This document shows, piece by piece, positions 40,492 through 49,851 of a stretch of 64,000 nucleotides of DNA (its first letter is position 1; the number at the start of each line of letters is the position of its first letter). Location: positions 1 through 64,000 of the forward strand of contig JADIYP010000001.1 of assembly GCA_016705235.1 (NCBI GenBank), given 5' to 3'. The notes beneath the pieces are model-generated. The model was not told the DNA's origin. It ran no database searches and saw only the letters and a program-made list of their open reading frames with translations. This DNA is from Candidatus Leptovillus affinis (lineage in GTDB: Bacteria > Chloroflexota > Anaerolineae > Promineifilales > Promineifilaceae). A program made the translations under genes and the position numbers.

Positions 40492-43400
40492 TTACTCCCC
40501 GTCATACCCCAGATTCGGCGCCAGCCATTTTTCGGCCGTGGGCACATCCCAACCCTTGCGCGCGGCATAATCGGCCACCTGATCCCGGTCAATCCGGCCC
40601 AGGCCAAAGTAACGCGCTTCCGGGTGGGCAAAGTAATAGCCGCTCACGGCCGCCGACGGCCGCATGGCAAAACTCTCCGTCAATGTCATGGCCGCATGTT
40701 CCGGCGCGTCTAGCACGCGGAACAACTCGCCCTTCTCGGTATGGTCGGGGCAGGCCGGATAACCGGGCGCCGGGCGAATCCCCCGGTACGCTTCGGCAAT
40801 CAGGTCGTCATTGGCCAGCGCTTCGTCGGGCGCGTAACCCCACAATTCGCGGCGGACACGGCCGTGCATATACTCCGCCAACGCTTCCGCCAGCCGGTCG
40901 GCCAGCGCTTTTAGCATGATGGCGTGATAGTCGTCGTGGGCAGCTTCAAACTCGCGCACTTTCTCATCCACGCCCAACCCGGTTGTTACCGCAAAAAAGC
41001 CCAGATAATCGTCCAACCCACTCTCTTGCGGCGCGATAAAATCGGCCAGGGCATAATTCGGCCGACCCGGCGGTTTCTCCATCTGCTGCCGCAGCGTATG
41101 CACCACCGTCAACACCTCTGCTTCGCTGCGCTGCTGCGCCTCGGCGTTAAAAACAACAATATCATCCCCCACACTGTGCGCCGGGAACAACCCCACCACC
41201 GCCTTCGCCGTCAGCCACTTTTCCTGCACGATACAATCCAGCATTTCCAAAGCATCCTGGTAAAGCTGCGTGGCCGTTTCACCGACCACCGGGTCTGCCA
41301 AAATGCGCGGGAATTTGCCCGCCAGCTCCCAAGCCGTAAAAAATGGCGTCCAGTCAATGTAGTCGCGCAGTACGGCCAAATCCACATCGTCAAACACTTG
41401 CACGCCGGTAAAGGCGGGCGCGGGCGGCTGATAGCTCGACCAATCAGCCTGGAATTTGTGGGCGCGGGCGTCGGCCAACGGCCGTAACCGCTGCTTGTCT
41501 CGCCGATTGCCATGTTTCTCGCGCAAAACCGCATACTCGGCCTTGATGTCGTGGATTAAATCGTCGCTGTCGCCCAGCAGCTGCGTCGCCACGCCGACGG
41601 CGCGGGAAGCGTCTACCACATGGATGACTGGCCCGCGCGTGTAGTTGGGTTCGATTTTAACGGCCGTGTGTATCTTAGAAGTCGTCGCCCCGCCAATCAA
41701 CAGGGGCAGGTCAAACCCCTGCCGCTCCATCTCCGCCGCCACATGGCGCATTTCTTCCAGCGATGGTGTGATCAGGCCGCTCAGGCCGATGATGTCTACA
41801 TTTTCCTCGCGGGCAGTCCGCAAAATCTTCTCCGCCGGCACCATCACGCCCAGGTCGATAACGTCGTAGCCGTTGCATTGCAGCACCACGCCCACGATGT
41901 TTTTGCCGATGTCGTGTACGTCGCCCTTCACCGTCGCCATGAGAATTTTGCCGTTGGACTGGTCTGCCAGACCCATCTCTTCTTTTTCAGCTTCCAGATA
42001 CGGAACCAGATGGGCGACCGCTTTTTTCATGACGCGGGCGCTCTTGACCACCTGAGGCAAAAACATTTTGCCCGCGCCAAACAGATCGCCGACCCGGTTC
42101 ATGCCTTCCATGAGCGGCCCTTCGATGACGTGTAACGGCCGTGTCGCCGCCAATCTCGCCGCTTCCGTATCTTCCACAATATAGGCATCAATGCCCTTCA
42201 CCAACGCATAAGACAGCCGTTCGTTCACCGGCAGCTCGCGCCAGGCCAAATCCTCCTGCCGCTCCTTGCCCCCGCCGCGCACCGATTCCGCCAGACCCAC
42301 CAATCGCTCCGTCGCCTCCGGGCGGCGGTTAAACAGCACGTCTTCAATGGCCGTCAGCAGCGGCCCGGGAATTTCTTCGTAGATGGCCAACTGCCCGGCA
42401 TTGACAATGCCCATGTCCATGCCCGCCTGGATGGCGTGGTATAAAAAGGCCGCGTGCATCGCCTCGCGCACCGCATCGTTGCCGCGAAAAGAAAAGGAAA
42501 GATTACTCACCCCGCCGCTGATCAGCGTGTGGGGCAAATTCTGTTTAATCCACCGCGCCGCTTCGATATAGGCCATGGCGTAGCCGTTATGTTCTTCGAT
42601 GCCTGTAGCCACGGCAAATATATTGGGGTCAAAAATAATGTCTTGCGGCGGGAAGCCCACTTCTTCAGTGAGAATGCGGTAAGCGCGGGCGCAAATTTGC
42701 GTCTTGCGCTCGAAAGTATCCGCCTGCCCCTGCTCGTCGAAAGCCATCACCACCACGGCCGCGCCGTAGCGCCGCGCCAGCCTGGCGTGTTTGATAAATT
42801 CCGCCTCGCCTTCCTTCATGCTGATGGAATTGACGATGGATTTGCCCTGCACGCACTTCAACCCGGCCTCGATGATCGACCATTTAGACGAGTCGATCAT
42901 GATCGGCACGCGGGCGATGTCCGGTTCGGCAGCGATGAGGTTGAGGAAGCGGGTCATGGCCGCTTCGGAGTCCAACATGCCTTCGTCCATGTTCACGTCG
43001 ATGATTTGCGCGCCGTTTTCCACCTGTTCGCGGGCCACGCTCAGGGCTTCGTCGTATTTGTTTTCGCGGATGAGGCGGGCGAATTTGCGCGAGCCGGTGA
43101 CGTTGGTGCGTTCGCCCACGTTGACAAAGTTCAGATCAGGGGTGATGACAAATGGTTCCATGCCGCTGAGGCGCAAGTGGGGTTCGATGGTGGGGATCTG
43201 GCGCGGCGGCAATCCTTCTACCGCCTTGGCGAAGGCCTGAATATACGTGGGCGTGGTGCCGCAGCAGCCGCCCACAATGTTGAGGTAGCCTTCTTGGGCC
43301 AATTCGCGCAGCACGGGAGCCATGTCGTCTACTTCTTCGCTGAAGCCGCCAAAACCATCCGGCAGGCCGGCGTTGGGATAGAAGCTGATGTAGGTGTCGG

Positions 43401-44193
43401 CCATATTGGCGATGGCGGTGATATACGGCCGTAACGTCGCCGGTCCAAACGAGCAGTTCATGCCCACAATCAGCGGCCTGGCGTGGCTGATGGAGTACCA
43501 AAATGCCTCCATCGTCTGGCCGGAAAGGGTGCGCCCGCTGGCGTCGGTGATGGTTCCCGAAATCATGAGGGGCAGTTCTTTACCGGTTTCCTCGAACAAG
43601 GATTGGATGCCAAAAACGGCCGCTTTGGCATTCAGGGTATCAAAAATCGTCTCGATGAGCAGGATGTCGGCCCCGCCGTCCATCAGGCCGCGCGCCGCTT
43701 CGGCATACGCCGCCGCCACCTGGTCAAAAGTCACCGCGCGGTAAGCCGGATCGCTCACATCGGGCGAGAGGGAGAGCATTTTGTTAGCCGGACCGAGGGA
43801 ACCCAAGACGAAGCGCGGAGTGCGGAGTGCGGAGTGCGGAAGGAATTCGGCGATGGCTTCGCGGGCGAGGCGGGCGGCTTCGTAGTTCATCTCGTAGACG
43901 AGGTGTTCCATGTGGTATTCGGCCTGGGAAACGGCCGTGCCGTTAAACGTATTGGTGGTGATCAGGTCCGCGCCGGCTTCCAGATAGGCGGTATGCACCG
44001 CTTTGATAATTTCCGGCTGGGTCAGGTTGAGCACCTCATGGTTGCCTTTGATGTCGTAAGGGAAGTCGGCGAAACGTTCCATGCGGTAGCCGGCTTCGTC
44101 TAGCTGGTAGGTTTGCAGCAGGGAGCCTGTCGCGCCATCGGTCACGAGGATGCGCTGTTGCAGTTGTTGTTTAAGCAGTTCTGTTCGATTCAT
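40492..44193 (-). CDS. metH: Cobalamin-dependent methionine synthase, 1,233 residues
   Basis: All four modules are present in order. First is the homocysteine-binding barrel with zinc ligands in GMNCSFGP and VGGCCGTTP. Second is the pterin-binding barrel (FVNVGERTNVTGSRKF, then DVNMDEGMLD). Third is the B12 domain with the lower-ligand motif DVHDIGKNI and its LIGGATTSK strand. Fourth is the activation domain with RPAPGYPACPDHTEK for reductive methylation by SAM. It makes methionine from homocysteine and methyl-tetrahydrofolate. Length is normal. A heptamer tandem repeat (43815-43840) lies in frame in the linker HSALRTPRFVLG. No cobalamin riboswitch was recognised upstream of 44193. Confidence 0.97.
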   Translation of the reverse strand: MNRTELLKQQLQQRILVTDGATGSLLQTYQLDEAGYRMERFADFPYDIKGNHEVLNLTQPEIIKAVHTAYLEAGADLITTNTFNGTAVSQAEYHMEHLVYEMNYEAARLAREAIAEFLPHSALRTPRFVLGSLGPANKMLSLSPDVSDPAYRAVTFDQVAAAYAEAARGLMDGGADILLIETIFDTLNAKAAVFGIQSLFEETGKELPLMISGTITDASGRTLSGQTMEAFWYSISHARPLIVGMNCSFGPATLRPYITAIANMADTYISFYPNAGLPDGFGGFSEEVDDMAPVLRELAQEGYLNIVGGCCGTTPTYIQAFAKAVEGLPPRQIPTIEPHLRLSGMEPFVITPDLNFVNVGERTNVTGSRKFARLIRENKYDEALSVAREQVENGAQIIDVNMDEGMLDSEAAMTRFLNLIAAEPDIARVPIMIDSSKWSIIEAGLKCVQGKSIVNSISMKEGEAEFIKHARLARRYGAAVVVMAFDEQGQADTFERKTQICARAYRILTEEVGFPPQDIIFDPNIFAVATGIEEHNGYAMAYIEAARWIKQNLPHTLISGGVSNLSFSFRGNDAVREAMHAAFLYHAIQAGMDMGIVNAGQLAIYEEIPGPLLTAIEDVLFNRRPEATERLVGLAESVRGGGKERQEDLAWRELPVNERLSYALVKGIDAYIVEDTEAARLAATRPLHVIEGPLMEGMNRVGDLFGAGKMFLPQVVKSARVMKKAVAHLVPYLEAEKEEMGLADQSNGKILMATVKGDVHDIGKNIVGVVLQCNGYDVIDLGVMVPAEKILRTAREENVDIIGLSGLITPSLEEMRHVAAEMERQGFDLPLLIGGATTSKIHTAVKIEPNYTRGPVIHVVDASRAVGVATQLLGDSDDLIHDIKAEYAVLREKHGNRRDKQRLRPLADARAHKFQADWSSYQPPAPAFTGVQVFDDVDLAVLRDYIDWTPFFTAWELAGKFPRILADPVVGETATQLYQDALEMLDCIVQEKWLTAKAVVGLFPAHSVGDDIVVFNAEAQQRSEAEVLTVVHTLRQQMEKPPGRPNYALADFIAPQESGLDDYLGFFAVTTGLGVDEKVREFEAAHDDYHAIMLKALADRLAEALAEYMHGRVRRELWGYAPDEALANDDLIAEAYRGIRPAPGYPACPDHTEKGELFRVLDAPEHAAMTLTESFAMRPSAAVSGYYFAHPEARYFGLGRIDRDQVADYAARKGWDVPTAEKWLAPNLGYDGE

Positions 44194-44230
44194 GTTTATT
44201 TTCCTGGTATCTTTTCAGGTTTCTCTGGAA

Positions 44231-44290
44231 AGACCCTAAGGGTTTAAGTTCCAAATGGTCTAACTTCTCAAGAGCAAACCCTTAGGGTCT
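44231..44290. repeat. Dispersed hairpin repeat AGACCCTAAGGGTTT...AAACCCTTAGGGTCT
   Basis: A 60-base element with 15-base terminal inverted repeats and the loop part AACTTCTCAAGAGC. It is nearly the same as 46208-46269 and related to 30232-30293 and 48959-49019. It lies between the ClC and MetH genes, both leftward. Confidence 0.88.
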
Positions 44291-44386
44291 CTAAAGTTTA
44301 AAGCCTCTTGAGGAGTGTAGCGCATGCGGGCTACACGCCAGCTTACGGGTGGCGCAAAACCGACACCTACCCGGTTTGTACCACAT

Positions 44387-46174
44387 TTAATCCGCGCCCA
44401 ACAGTTCCTGAGCGTAGAGTTCGGCCACGGCCGTTTCCAACCCCTGCAGCGGTTCATCGCGCCCCAGCACCACCAACACATCGCCAGTTTCCAGCCTGGT
44501 TGTGGAAGCCGTGCCCAGGCGGATGCGCGGACGGCCGTCGCGCCCTTCTCGTTCCACCAATCCGATCACATTCAAATCAAACCGTTTGCGAAAATCCAGA
44601 TCGATCAACGTTTGCCCCGCCCAGGCCGCTGGCATCCGCACCCGGCGCACACTCACGCCCGGCAAAATCTGGCGGCTGTCATACGTTTCGCGCTGCGTGC
44701 GGTAAATGCTGTTGTCGTGGGCCAGCAGTTCGGCCACCACCAGCACCACCAGCGCCGGAACCATGTAAACCGAGCCAAACACCTCCACGGTGAATAAAAT
44801 CGCCGCCAGCGGCACATTCACCAGCGAAACCAGGCTGGCGGTCATCGCCGGCACAATGAGCATCATCGGCTCGTAATGGAACCAATCGGCAAATGCCGAG
44901 GCGACCATCGTGCCAAAAAAGAGCGAGGGAACCAGCAGCCCGGCCGAACCGCCCGACGTGATGGTCGTCAGGGTGGCGATCATTTTTGCGCCGAGGGCAA
45001 TCAGGGCCACGGCGATGGTTAACTCGCCGGCCAGAGCCGCGTCGATGGCCGATTCGCCCGGTCCCAACACCAGTTCCAGCCCATGCTCGGTCAGGCCAAA
45101 GCGCCGGGTAAACCAGGCGACGGTAATGGCGATAACGGCCGTTAACATCGCCCCCACCACATGCCGCACATACGTCCCCGGCAGCCGGTGATGAAACGCA
45201 TGATCAAACCGGCCGCGCAGCAGCCGAAAAAAAATGCTCAAAAACGAAATAACCAACGCCATCAACGCCAACACGCCAAAATAGCGCATGTCCGACGGCG
45301 GCACATAATGCGTTTCCACTTCAAAAATAGCCGTATGCCCCGCCGAAAACACATCGGTCAGAAAAAAAGCGACCAACGCCGAAATGAGCGAAAACATCAA
45401 CTTTTCCACAATCGGCCGTCGCCGGTACATCACCTCGGTGGCAAAAAAGGCCGCCGCAAACGGCGCGCCCAACAGCACTGCCACCGCCGCCGCAATGCCG
45501 CTCAACTGCGCCGTCTGCAAATGGTCGGGATTTCCCGGCTGCCACCACTGCCAGATGCGCTGCAAGATGGTGAGATGCGAGGCCGCCTCCGCGCCCAATT
45601 TACGCGGCTTAAACAAACTGGCCGACAGACTCTCGCCAATCAACGCCACACTGGCTTCCAGCCCGCCGCTGCCGCCACTGCCCAATGTAACCAGCGTGGC
45701 GGCAAATTTACGCACAGCCAGACTAAACGTGGGCATCTGCCAGCGTACATCTACCCCCTCCTGGCCGGTCAGGGCATTTTCTAGCGTTGGTTCCGAAGTG
45801 TAATACAGAGAAATGGCGCGCTCCAATCCATCCCCCTCAACATCGTTGAGCTGGTGAATCTGTCCTTCGCCGTCGCGGTAAAAAATGGTCTGGGCGTGGT
45901 AATGAGAAATGGCCGCCACGATCAATGCTCCCAGACCCAGCGGCACAAACACCAGCAGCAGCGAGGGGCCAGCTTCCAGCCAGTGGATGGTGGCATGAAA
46001 CAGCCAATGAACGCTCGTCTTCAACAAAAAGATGAACGCCCACACAAACACCCCAATCACAATCGACTGGACCACCAGCCGCCGCTCTTCCTCATTAAAG
46101 TAAGAAGCTACGGCGCGCAAAGTGCCCCAAAAATCTTCAAATATCCCGCGCAAAAAGTGTATAAAGGGTTTCAT
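44387..46174 (-). CDS. ClC-family chloride channel/transporter with TrkA-C-like domain
   Basis: Start 46174 (MKPFIHFLRGIF) is preferred over the frame start at 46234, whose 20 extra residues are polar. The ClC motifs are GSGGSGGLEASVALIGE, GAPFAAAFFATEV, ITSGGSAGLLVPSLFFG and VPLAAILFTVEVFG. About a dozen membrane helices precede residue 480. The C-terminal 110 residues (VRRVRMPAAWAGQTLIDLDF, then TRLETGDVLVVLGRDE) are a TrkA-C/RCK-C regulatory domain. Anion flux or chloride/proton exchange is the likely role. The gating Glu of the GKEGP-type motif appears replaced by GLEAS, which keeps Glu. Confidence 0.9.
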   Translation of the reverse strand: MKPFIHFLRGIFEDFWGTLRAVASYFNEEERRLVVQSIVIGVFVWAFIFLLKTSVHWLFHATIHWLEAGPSLLLVFVPLGLGALIVAAISHYHAQTIFYRDGEGQIHQLNDVEGDGLERAISLYYTSEPTLENALTGQEGVDVRWQMPTFSLAVRKFAATLVTLGSGGSGGLEASVALIGESLSASLFKPRKLGAEAASHLTILQRIWQWWQPGNPDHLQTAQLSGIAAAVAVLLGAPFAAAFFATEVMYRRRPIVEKLMFSLISALVAFFLTDVFSAGHTAIFEVETHYVPPSDMRYFGVLALMALVISFLSIFFRLLRGRFDHAFHHRLPGTYVRHVVGAMLTAVIAITVAWFTRRFGLTEHGLELVLGPGESAIDAALAGELTIAVALIALGAKMIATLTTITSGGSAGLLVPSLFFGTMVASAFADWFHYEPMMLIVPAMTASLVSLVNVPLAAILFTVEVFGSVYMVPALVVLVVAELLAHDNSIYRTQRETYDSRQILPGVSVRRVRMPAAWAGQTLIDLDFRKRFDLNVIGLVEREGRDGRPRIRLGTASTTRLETGDVLVVLGRDEPLQGLETAVAELYAQELLGAD

Positions 46175-46207
46175 AAAGTGGTTGTAACTGGTCAGCTTTC
46201 TCCGGGA

Positions 46208-46269
46208 AGACCCCCTAAGGGTTTGTTTACCCAAAGGTCTAACTTCTCAAGAGCAAACCCTTAGGGTCT
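46208..46269. repeat. Dispersed hairpin repeat, copy between M16 peptidase and ClC genes
   Basis: It begins AGACCCCCTAAGGGTTTG and ends GAGCAAACCCTTAGGGTCT, with TCTAACTTCTCAA in between as at 44231. Confidence 0.88.
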
Positions 46270-46300
46270 ATATGGTTTCCAGTGGTTTAGAAGCAGCCCG

Positions 46301-47590
46301 CTATGCGCCGGCCGACGCGTCTGGCTCATACCAGGCGACAGTACGCGCCTGTTTGCGCAGATAGGCGGCGCGAACCCGTTCGATGTCCTCCAGGGTCACC
46401 GCATTTAATCGGTCCAGAACGGTTTCAAACCACCGGTAGTCGCCAGTGACAACTTCGGCCATGCCCAAAAGCTGGGCCTGTCCGGTAATGCTTTCGCCGG
46501 CCATGACAAATTCAGCTTTGGCCCGTTTCAACGCTTTGTCCAATTCTGCCTGGGTAATGGGTTCGGCCGCGAGCCGGTCGATTTCGGCGTCCAGAGCGGC
46601 TTCGACTTCGGCCAGGGTACGGCCGTTATTAACCACCGCGCTGATGGGGTACAGGTAAGGATCGATGGTTGGCGTAAGACCGCCATACGCTGCCACGGCC
46701 AGATCGGTATCGACGAGGGCTTTGTAGAGGCGGGAGGTTTTATTGGAGCTGCCTTCGCCAAACATGCCCAGGCTGCTGCCGCCGGCAAAGGCGGCGTTAA
46801 GCAGAGTCAGCGCGAAATAATCGGGGTGGGTTGCGCCGGGCACGCGATAGGCCACGGTGAGCATGGGCGCATCGCCAGGGCCGTTGACAACGATACGCCG
46901 CTCGCCGCGCTGTGGCGGCTCTTGCCGCGTGATGGGCGTGGCCGGTTTGCCGGCGGGAATGTGGCCGAATAATTCGTTGAGGCGGGGGAGCATAACGGCC
47001 GTGTCAAAATCCCCCACGACCACCACCACCGCATTCCCCGGTGCGTAATATCGCCGGTAATGGTCGCGCAGGTCAGCGCGAGACATCGTTTGCAAATCGG
47101 CCGTGTCGCCAATCACTTCATGATGATATGGGTGCACCCGAAACGCCGCCGAGGTCAGCTCTTCATTCAGCAAAAAGCGCGGATCATTTTCATACATCCC
47201 CCGCTCCGACAAGATGACCATGCGCTCCGCTTCCACTTCCCGGCGCGACATGGTGGTGTTTTTCATGCGGTCGGCTTCCAAATCCAGCGCCAGATCGATA
47301 CGGTCGGCGGGCATGGTTTCATAATACGCGGTGAAATCCAGCCAGGTGAAGGCATTCCAATGCCCACCTTCGCGGGAAACCAGGCGGTCGAGGGTGCCGT
47401 TGGGATATTTGGGCGTGCCCTTGAACATCATATGTTCGACCCAATGCGACACGCCGGTGCGGCCGGGGATTTCATTGCGGCTGCCCACACGATACCAGAT
47501 CATAAAACTGGTGACCGGCGCGTGGTGCATTTCTTTGAGAATAAGGGTTAAACCGTTTTCTAGCGTTGTTTTGGTTGTTTGAAAAGTCAT
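46301..47590 (-). CDS. M16-family zinc peptidase, 429 residues
   Basis: The start at 47590 (MTFQTTKTTLENGLTLIL) is preferred; the longer frame runs back into the upstream flavoprotein gene in another frame. The zinc motif is inverted HxxEH, in GVSHWVEHMMFKGT, with the downstream Glu region in EVEAERMVILSE. A second M16-like half carries VVVGDFDTAVMLP and later an R-Y-like loop. Such proteins degrade peptides, often as a pair of active and inactive subunits; no partner lies beside it. It lacks a signal peptide, so it acts in the cytoplasm unless exported otherwise. Confidence 0.9.
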   Translation of the reverse strand: MTFQTTKTTLENGLTLILKEMHHAPVTSFMIWYRVGSRNEIPGRTGVSHWVEHMMFKGTPKYPNGTLDRLVSREGGHWNAFTWLDFTAYYETMPADRIDLALDLEADRMKNTTMSRREVEAERMVILSERGMYENDPRFLLNEELTSAAFRVHPYHHEVIGDTADLQTMSRADLRDHYRRYYAPGNAVVVVVGDFDTAVMLPRLNELFGHIPAGKPATPITRQEPPQRGERRIVVNGPGDAPMLTVAYRVPGATHPDYFALTLLNAAFAGGSSLGMFGEGSSNKTSRLYKALVDTDLAVAAYGGLTPTIDPYLYPISAVVNNGRTLAEVEAALDAEIDRLAAEPITQAELDKALKRAKAEFVMAGESITGQAQLLGMAEVVTGDYRWFETVLDRLNAVTLEDIERVRAAYLRKQARTVAWYEPDASAGA

Positions 47591-47612
47591 AGGAATTGGG
47601 GCTAACACAGGA

Positions 47613-48713
47613 CTAATTGGCCTGGACTTCTTGCCAGGTGACGGCGCTGTTGCGGCCGGGCACGCTGCCCAGGCTTTCGGGAACAACGCCAGTGATATGC
47701 CGCACAATGTGGCTGACATGCTGGTGGGTGGTGGAAATGAAGTAAGTAAATTTGGCTTGCGTGCCGCCGGCGGCCGTTCCGGCCACATATAGGCCGGGCA
47801 CATTGGTTTCCATGGTTTGCGGATTAAAAACGGGCGCGCATTCCGGGCCTGTCAGGTGGACGCCGGCTCGCTCGAACAGGCTCATATCGGCGACGAAGCC
47901 GGTGGCCAGCAGGACAAAATCGACGGGAACCTGGGTGAAACGGCCGTTTCCCGTCTCGCCATCCTCCGTCCCTTCCAGCACCACATGGCTGGGGGTAATT
48001 TCCACCGGCAAGGTTGCCGGATAAAACTGCATCTCGCCCTTCTCCAACCGATCACGTAAATCCATGCCCAGATGGGGCTTGATGCGCTCAAAATCGAACG
48101 CCGGGCGGCGATAACTCAAAGACACCTGCGCGCCGCCCCGCCAACTGCGCAGCGCCGACTCGATGGCCGAGTTACGCCCGCCCACCACCAGCAGCCGGGT
48201 GCGAAAATAGGGGTGCGGCCCGGGAAAATAATGGCTGACATGCAGCAGATGTTCGCCCGGAATATCCAGCAGGCGCGGACCGGCCATGCCGCCAGTCGCT
48301 AAAACGACCTGCTGGCAGTGATACTGCCTCTCGCCGGTTAACGGCCGTGTCCGCAATAGAAAACGGCCGTCAGCCTGCTTTTCAATCGCCGATACCGGCT
48401 CATATACATGCAAATTCAGGTCAAACATCTCCACCAACATCCGCAAATAAGCCAGATACTCCTCGCCGCTGATTGGCTGCTGGCTGCGGGAGTGCACAGG
48501 CACGCCGGCCAGAGCAACGTGTTCCGGCGTGCTGTAAAAATAAGTGTCTGGCGGCCACGCGCTGAAGGCGTCGCCAATTTGTCTGGCTTCAAACAGCGCA
48601 TAATCAACTCCGGCGCGCTGTAACGCGATGGCCAGTTCAATGCCTATGGGACCGCCGCCGACGATGGCGACCTGAGTATTAGGGATGGTTTGGTTTATGT
48701 TCGATATGTCCAT
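47613..48713 (-). CDS. YpdA/Bdr-like flavin oxidoreductase, 366 residues
   Basis: FAD-binding GGGPIGIELAIALQRAG lies at the N-terminus. NAD(P)-binding VVGGRNSAIESAL and the ATGF motif (LLATGFVADMSLF) follow. The order and length fit bacillithiol-disulfide reductase YpdA-like enzymes, which lack the CxxC of thioredoxin reductases; none is seen here. Reduction of a low-molecular-weight disulfide or another small substrate with NADPH is likely. The M16 gene starts 22 bases after its stop. A heptamer repeat touches its start codon on the upstream side. Confidence 0.85.
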   Translation of the reverse strand: MDISNINQTIPNTQVAIVGGGPIGIELAIALQRAGVDYALFEARQIGDAFSAWPPDTYFYSTPEHVALAGVPVHSRSQQPISGEEYLAYLRMLVEMFDLNLHVYEPVSAIEKQADGRFLLRTRPLTGERQYHCQQVVLATGGMAGPRLLDIPGEHLLHVSHYFPGPHPYFRTRLLVVGGRNSAIESALRSWRGGAQVSLSYRRPAFDFERIKPHLGMDLRDRLEKGEMQFYPATLPVEITPSHVVLEGTEDGETGNGRFTQVPVDFVLLATGFVADMSLFERAGVHLTGPECAPVFNPQTMETNVPGLYVAGTAAGGTQAKFTYFISTTHQHVSHIVRHITGVVPESLGSVPGRNSAVTWQEVQAN

Positions 48714-48753
48714 TTGCGATTTGCGATTTTTGATTTGCGATTTGTGATTTGCG
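48712..48753. repeat. Heptanucleotide tandem repeat, six copies of ATTTGCG-like units
   Basis: Units at 48712, 48719, 48726, 48733, 48740 and 48747; the third and fifth each carry changes. It covers the start codon side and the ribosome-site region of the flavoprotein gene at 48713, so copy number could affect its expression. Confidence 0.9.
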
Positions 48754-48920
48754 GCATGATATTACCATGACGCGCGATGGGTTGAAAATAAGGCGTATGG
48801 ATTATGCAGGAAAGGTTCATACCTTTAGCGGTAATGATGGGGATGGCGGTAACGACGTGTACGACAAGTTTGTCTATTTGCCAGTAGGGATGAGGTAGGG
48901 TAACGGCCGTGATACAACAA

Positions 48921-48955
48921 AAAAAGGCGTTGGTTCGCAATAACCAACGCCTTTT
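48921..48955 (+). terminator. Bidirectional terminator hairpin
   Basis: AAAAAGGCGTTGGTT pairs with AACCAACGCCTTTT around CGCAAT. A/T tracts on both sides allow use in both directions. It lies between the leftward Hsp20 gene and the flavoprotein gene, with the hairpin repeat 48959-49019 (AACCCTAAGGGTT...AACCCTTGGGGTCT) next to it. Confidence 0.9.
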
Positions 48956-48958
48956 GGG

Positions 48959-49019
48959 AAAACCCTAAGGGTTGAAAAACTAGATAATCTGGCTTCTCAA
49001 GAACAAACCCTTGGGGTCT
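48959..49019. repeat. Dispersed hairpin repeat, diverged copy downstream of Hsp20
   Basis: The ends AACCCTAAGGGTT and AACCCTTGGGGTCT and the middle GGCTTCTCAAGAACAA match the family at 44231 and 46208 with a few changes. Confidence 0.82.
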
Positions 49020-49029
49020 AAATAGATAC

Positions 49030-49458
49030 TTACGCGTTTACTTTGATTGAGATTTGCTTCGGCTTCACTTCTTCAGCCTTCGGCACATTTAAGGACAACA
49101 CGCCATTTTGATAGGTGGCTTCGATGGCTTCGGCGTTTACATCAACCGGGAAGCGCAGGCTGCGGCTAAAGCTGCCATAACGACGCTCGCGCAGATGATA
49201 ATGGGCGTCCTCGACGTTCTCGTCGGCAGCGATTTCGCCTTTAATCGTCAGGACATTGTCTTCCAGCGTCACATTCAAATTGTCGGGGGTGATGCCGGGA
49301 ACGGACGCCTTCACCGTGTACCCATCTTCATGTTCGATAACGTCCAGGGCCAAACCCCAGGTTTGGGGCATATCCCAGGCGCCGGTCTGGGCGTTAAATA
49401 AGCGATCAAACTCGTTAAACAAGCTGCGTGTCGGATTCCAACGTACTAAAGTGGTCAT
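49030..49458 (-). CDS. Small heat shock protein, Hsp20/alpha-crystallin, 142 residues
   Basis: The N-terminus is MTTLVRWNPTRSLFNEFDRL. The alpha-crystallin core contains YTVKASVPGITPDNLNVTLE and SRSLRFPVDVNAEAIEATYQ, then GVLSLNVPKAEEVKPKQISI. The IxI-type tail appears as ISIKV. It holds unfolding proteins in large oligomers under stress. GGAGG lies 9 bases before the start. A perfect inverted repeat just upstream (AATTGTT-CTA-AACAATT, 49475-49491) could be an operator or mRNA thermosensor element. Confidence 0.95.
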   Translation of the reverse strand: MTTLVRWNPTRSLFNEFDRLFNAQTGAWDMPQTWGLALDVIEHEDGYTVKASVPGITPDNLNVTLEDNVLTIKGEIAADENVEDAHYHLRERRYGSFSRSLRFPVDVNAEAIEATYQNGVLSLNVPKAEEVKPKQISIKVNA

Positions 49459-49474
49459 GATTTTGTTACCTCCA

Positions 49475-49491
49475 AATTGTTCTAAACAATT
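49475..49491. promoter_or_regulatory. Inverted repeat AATTGTT-CTA-AACAATT in the 5' leader of hsp20
   Basis: Seven-base perfect arms, 17 bases before the start, overlapping the beginning of the ribosome site. It is a plausible repressor site or a small RNA hairpin that melts on heating. Confidence 0.45.
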
Positions 49492-49728
49492 ACCGGTTCA
49501 GCGGTAAGGTTGATATGGTTTGTTTGTGATGCTGTTATTTTGGTACGGCCGTGTAAGAACAACATATGACAAAAGTTGGAGAAACATCATCATGGCGTAA
49601 GAAAAAAGTTAACAGTACTGCGGTTATCAATCTATCGTACTACAGACAATTGAGACGGCCGTTTGTAGAATATAGATAGTTACACTGTATTGGTTTTTTA
49701 TAGACTCTAACAGGAAGGAGTGTACCCA
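49492..49728. other. Intergenic, about 240 bases, between divergent hsp20 and a small ORF
   Basis: It should contain both promoters. ACGGCCGT occurs near 49544 and 49656. No other feature is clear. Ribosome site GGAAGGAG at 49713-49720 serves the ORF at 49729. CTAACAGGA at 49707 is mirrored by CTCCTGTTAG near 49905. Confidence 0.4.
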
Positions 49729-49851
49729 ATGACCTTTATTCTAATCTTCACCGCCTCATCGTTCATCGCCTCCATTTTCACCATTTCCGCCTGTATGCTT
49801 TCGGCCCGACACAGCCACCAAGAATCTCTGGCCAAAGTGTACGTTGAATAA
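49729..49851 (+). CDS. Small single-helix membrane protein, 40 residues
   Basis: ATG after a strong GGAAGGAG at 8-base spacing. The product MTFILIFTASSFIASIFTIS continues AC, ML, SARHSHQESLAK. One membrane helix (about 2-20), then Cys and a polar tail. It has the same plan as the 47-residue protein at 5207 (helix, AC, S, QE). It lies alone between hsp20 and the membrane protein at 50000, with inverted CTAACAGG-like sequences on both sides. Function unknown. Confidence 0.6.
   Translation: MTFILIFTASSFIASIFTISACMLSARHSHQESLAKVYVE

Noticed and set aside
44194..44386. Cobalamin riboswitch upstream of metH
   Set aside because: The gap is short and mostly the 60-base hairpin repeat; no B12-box-like sequence seen.
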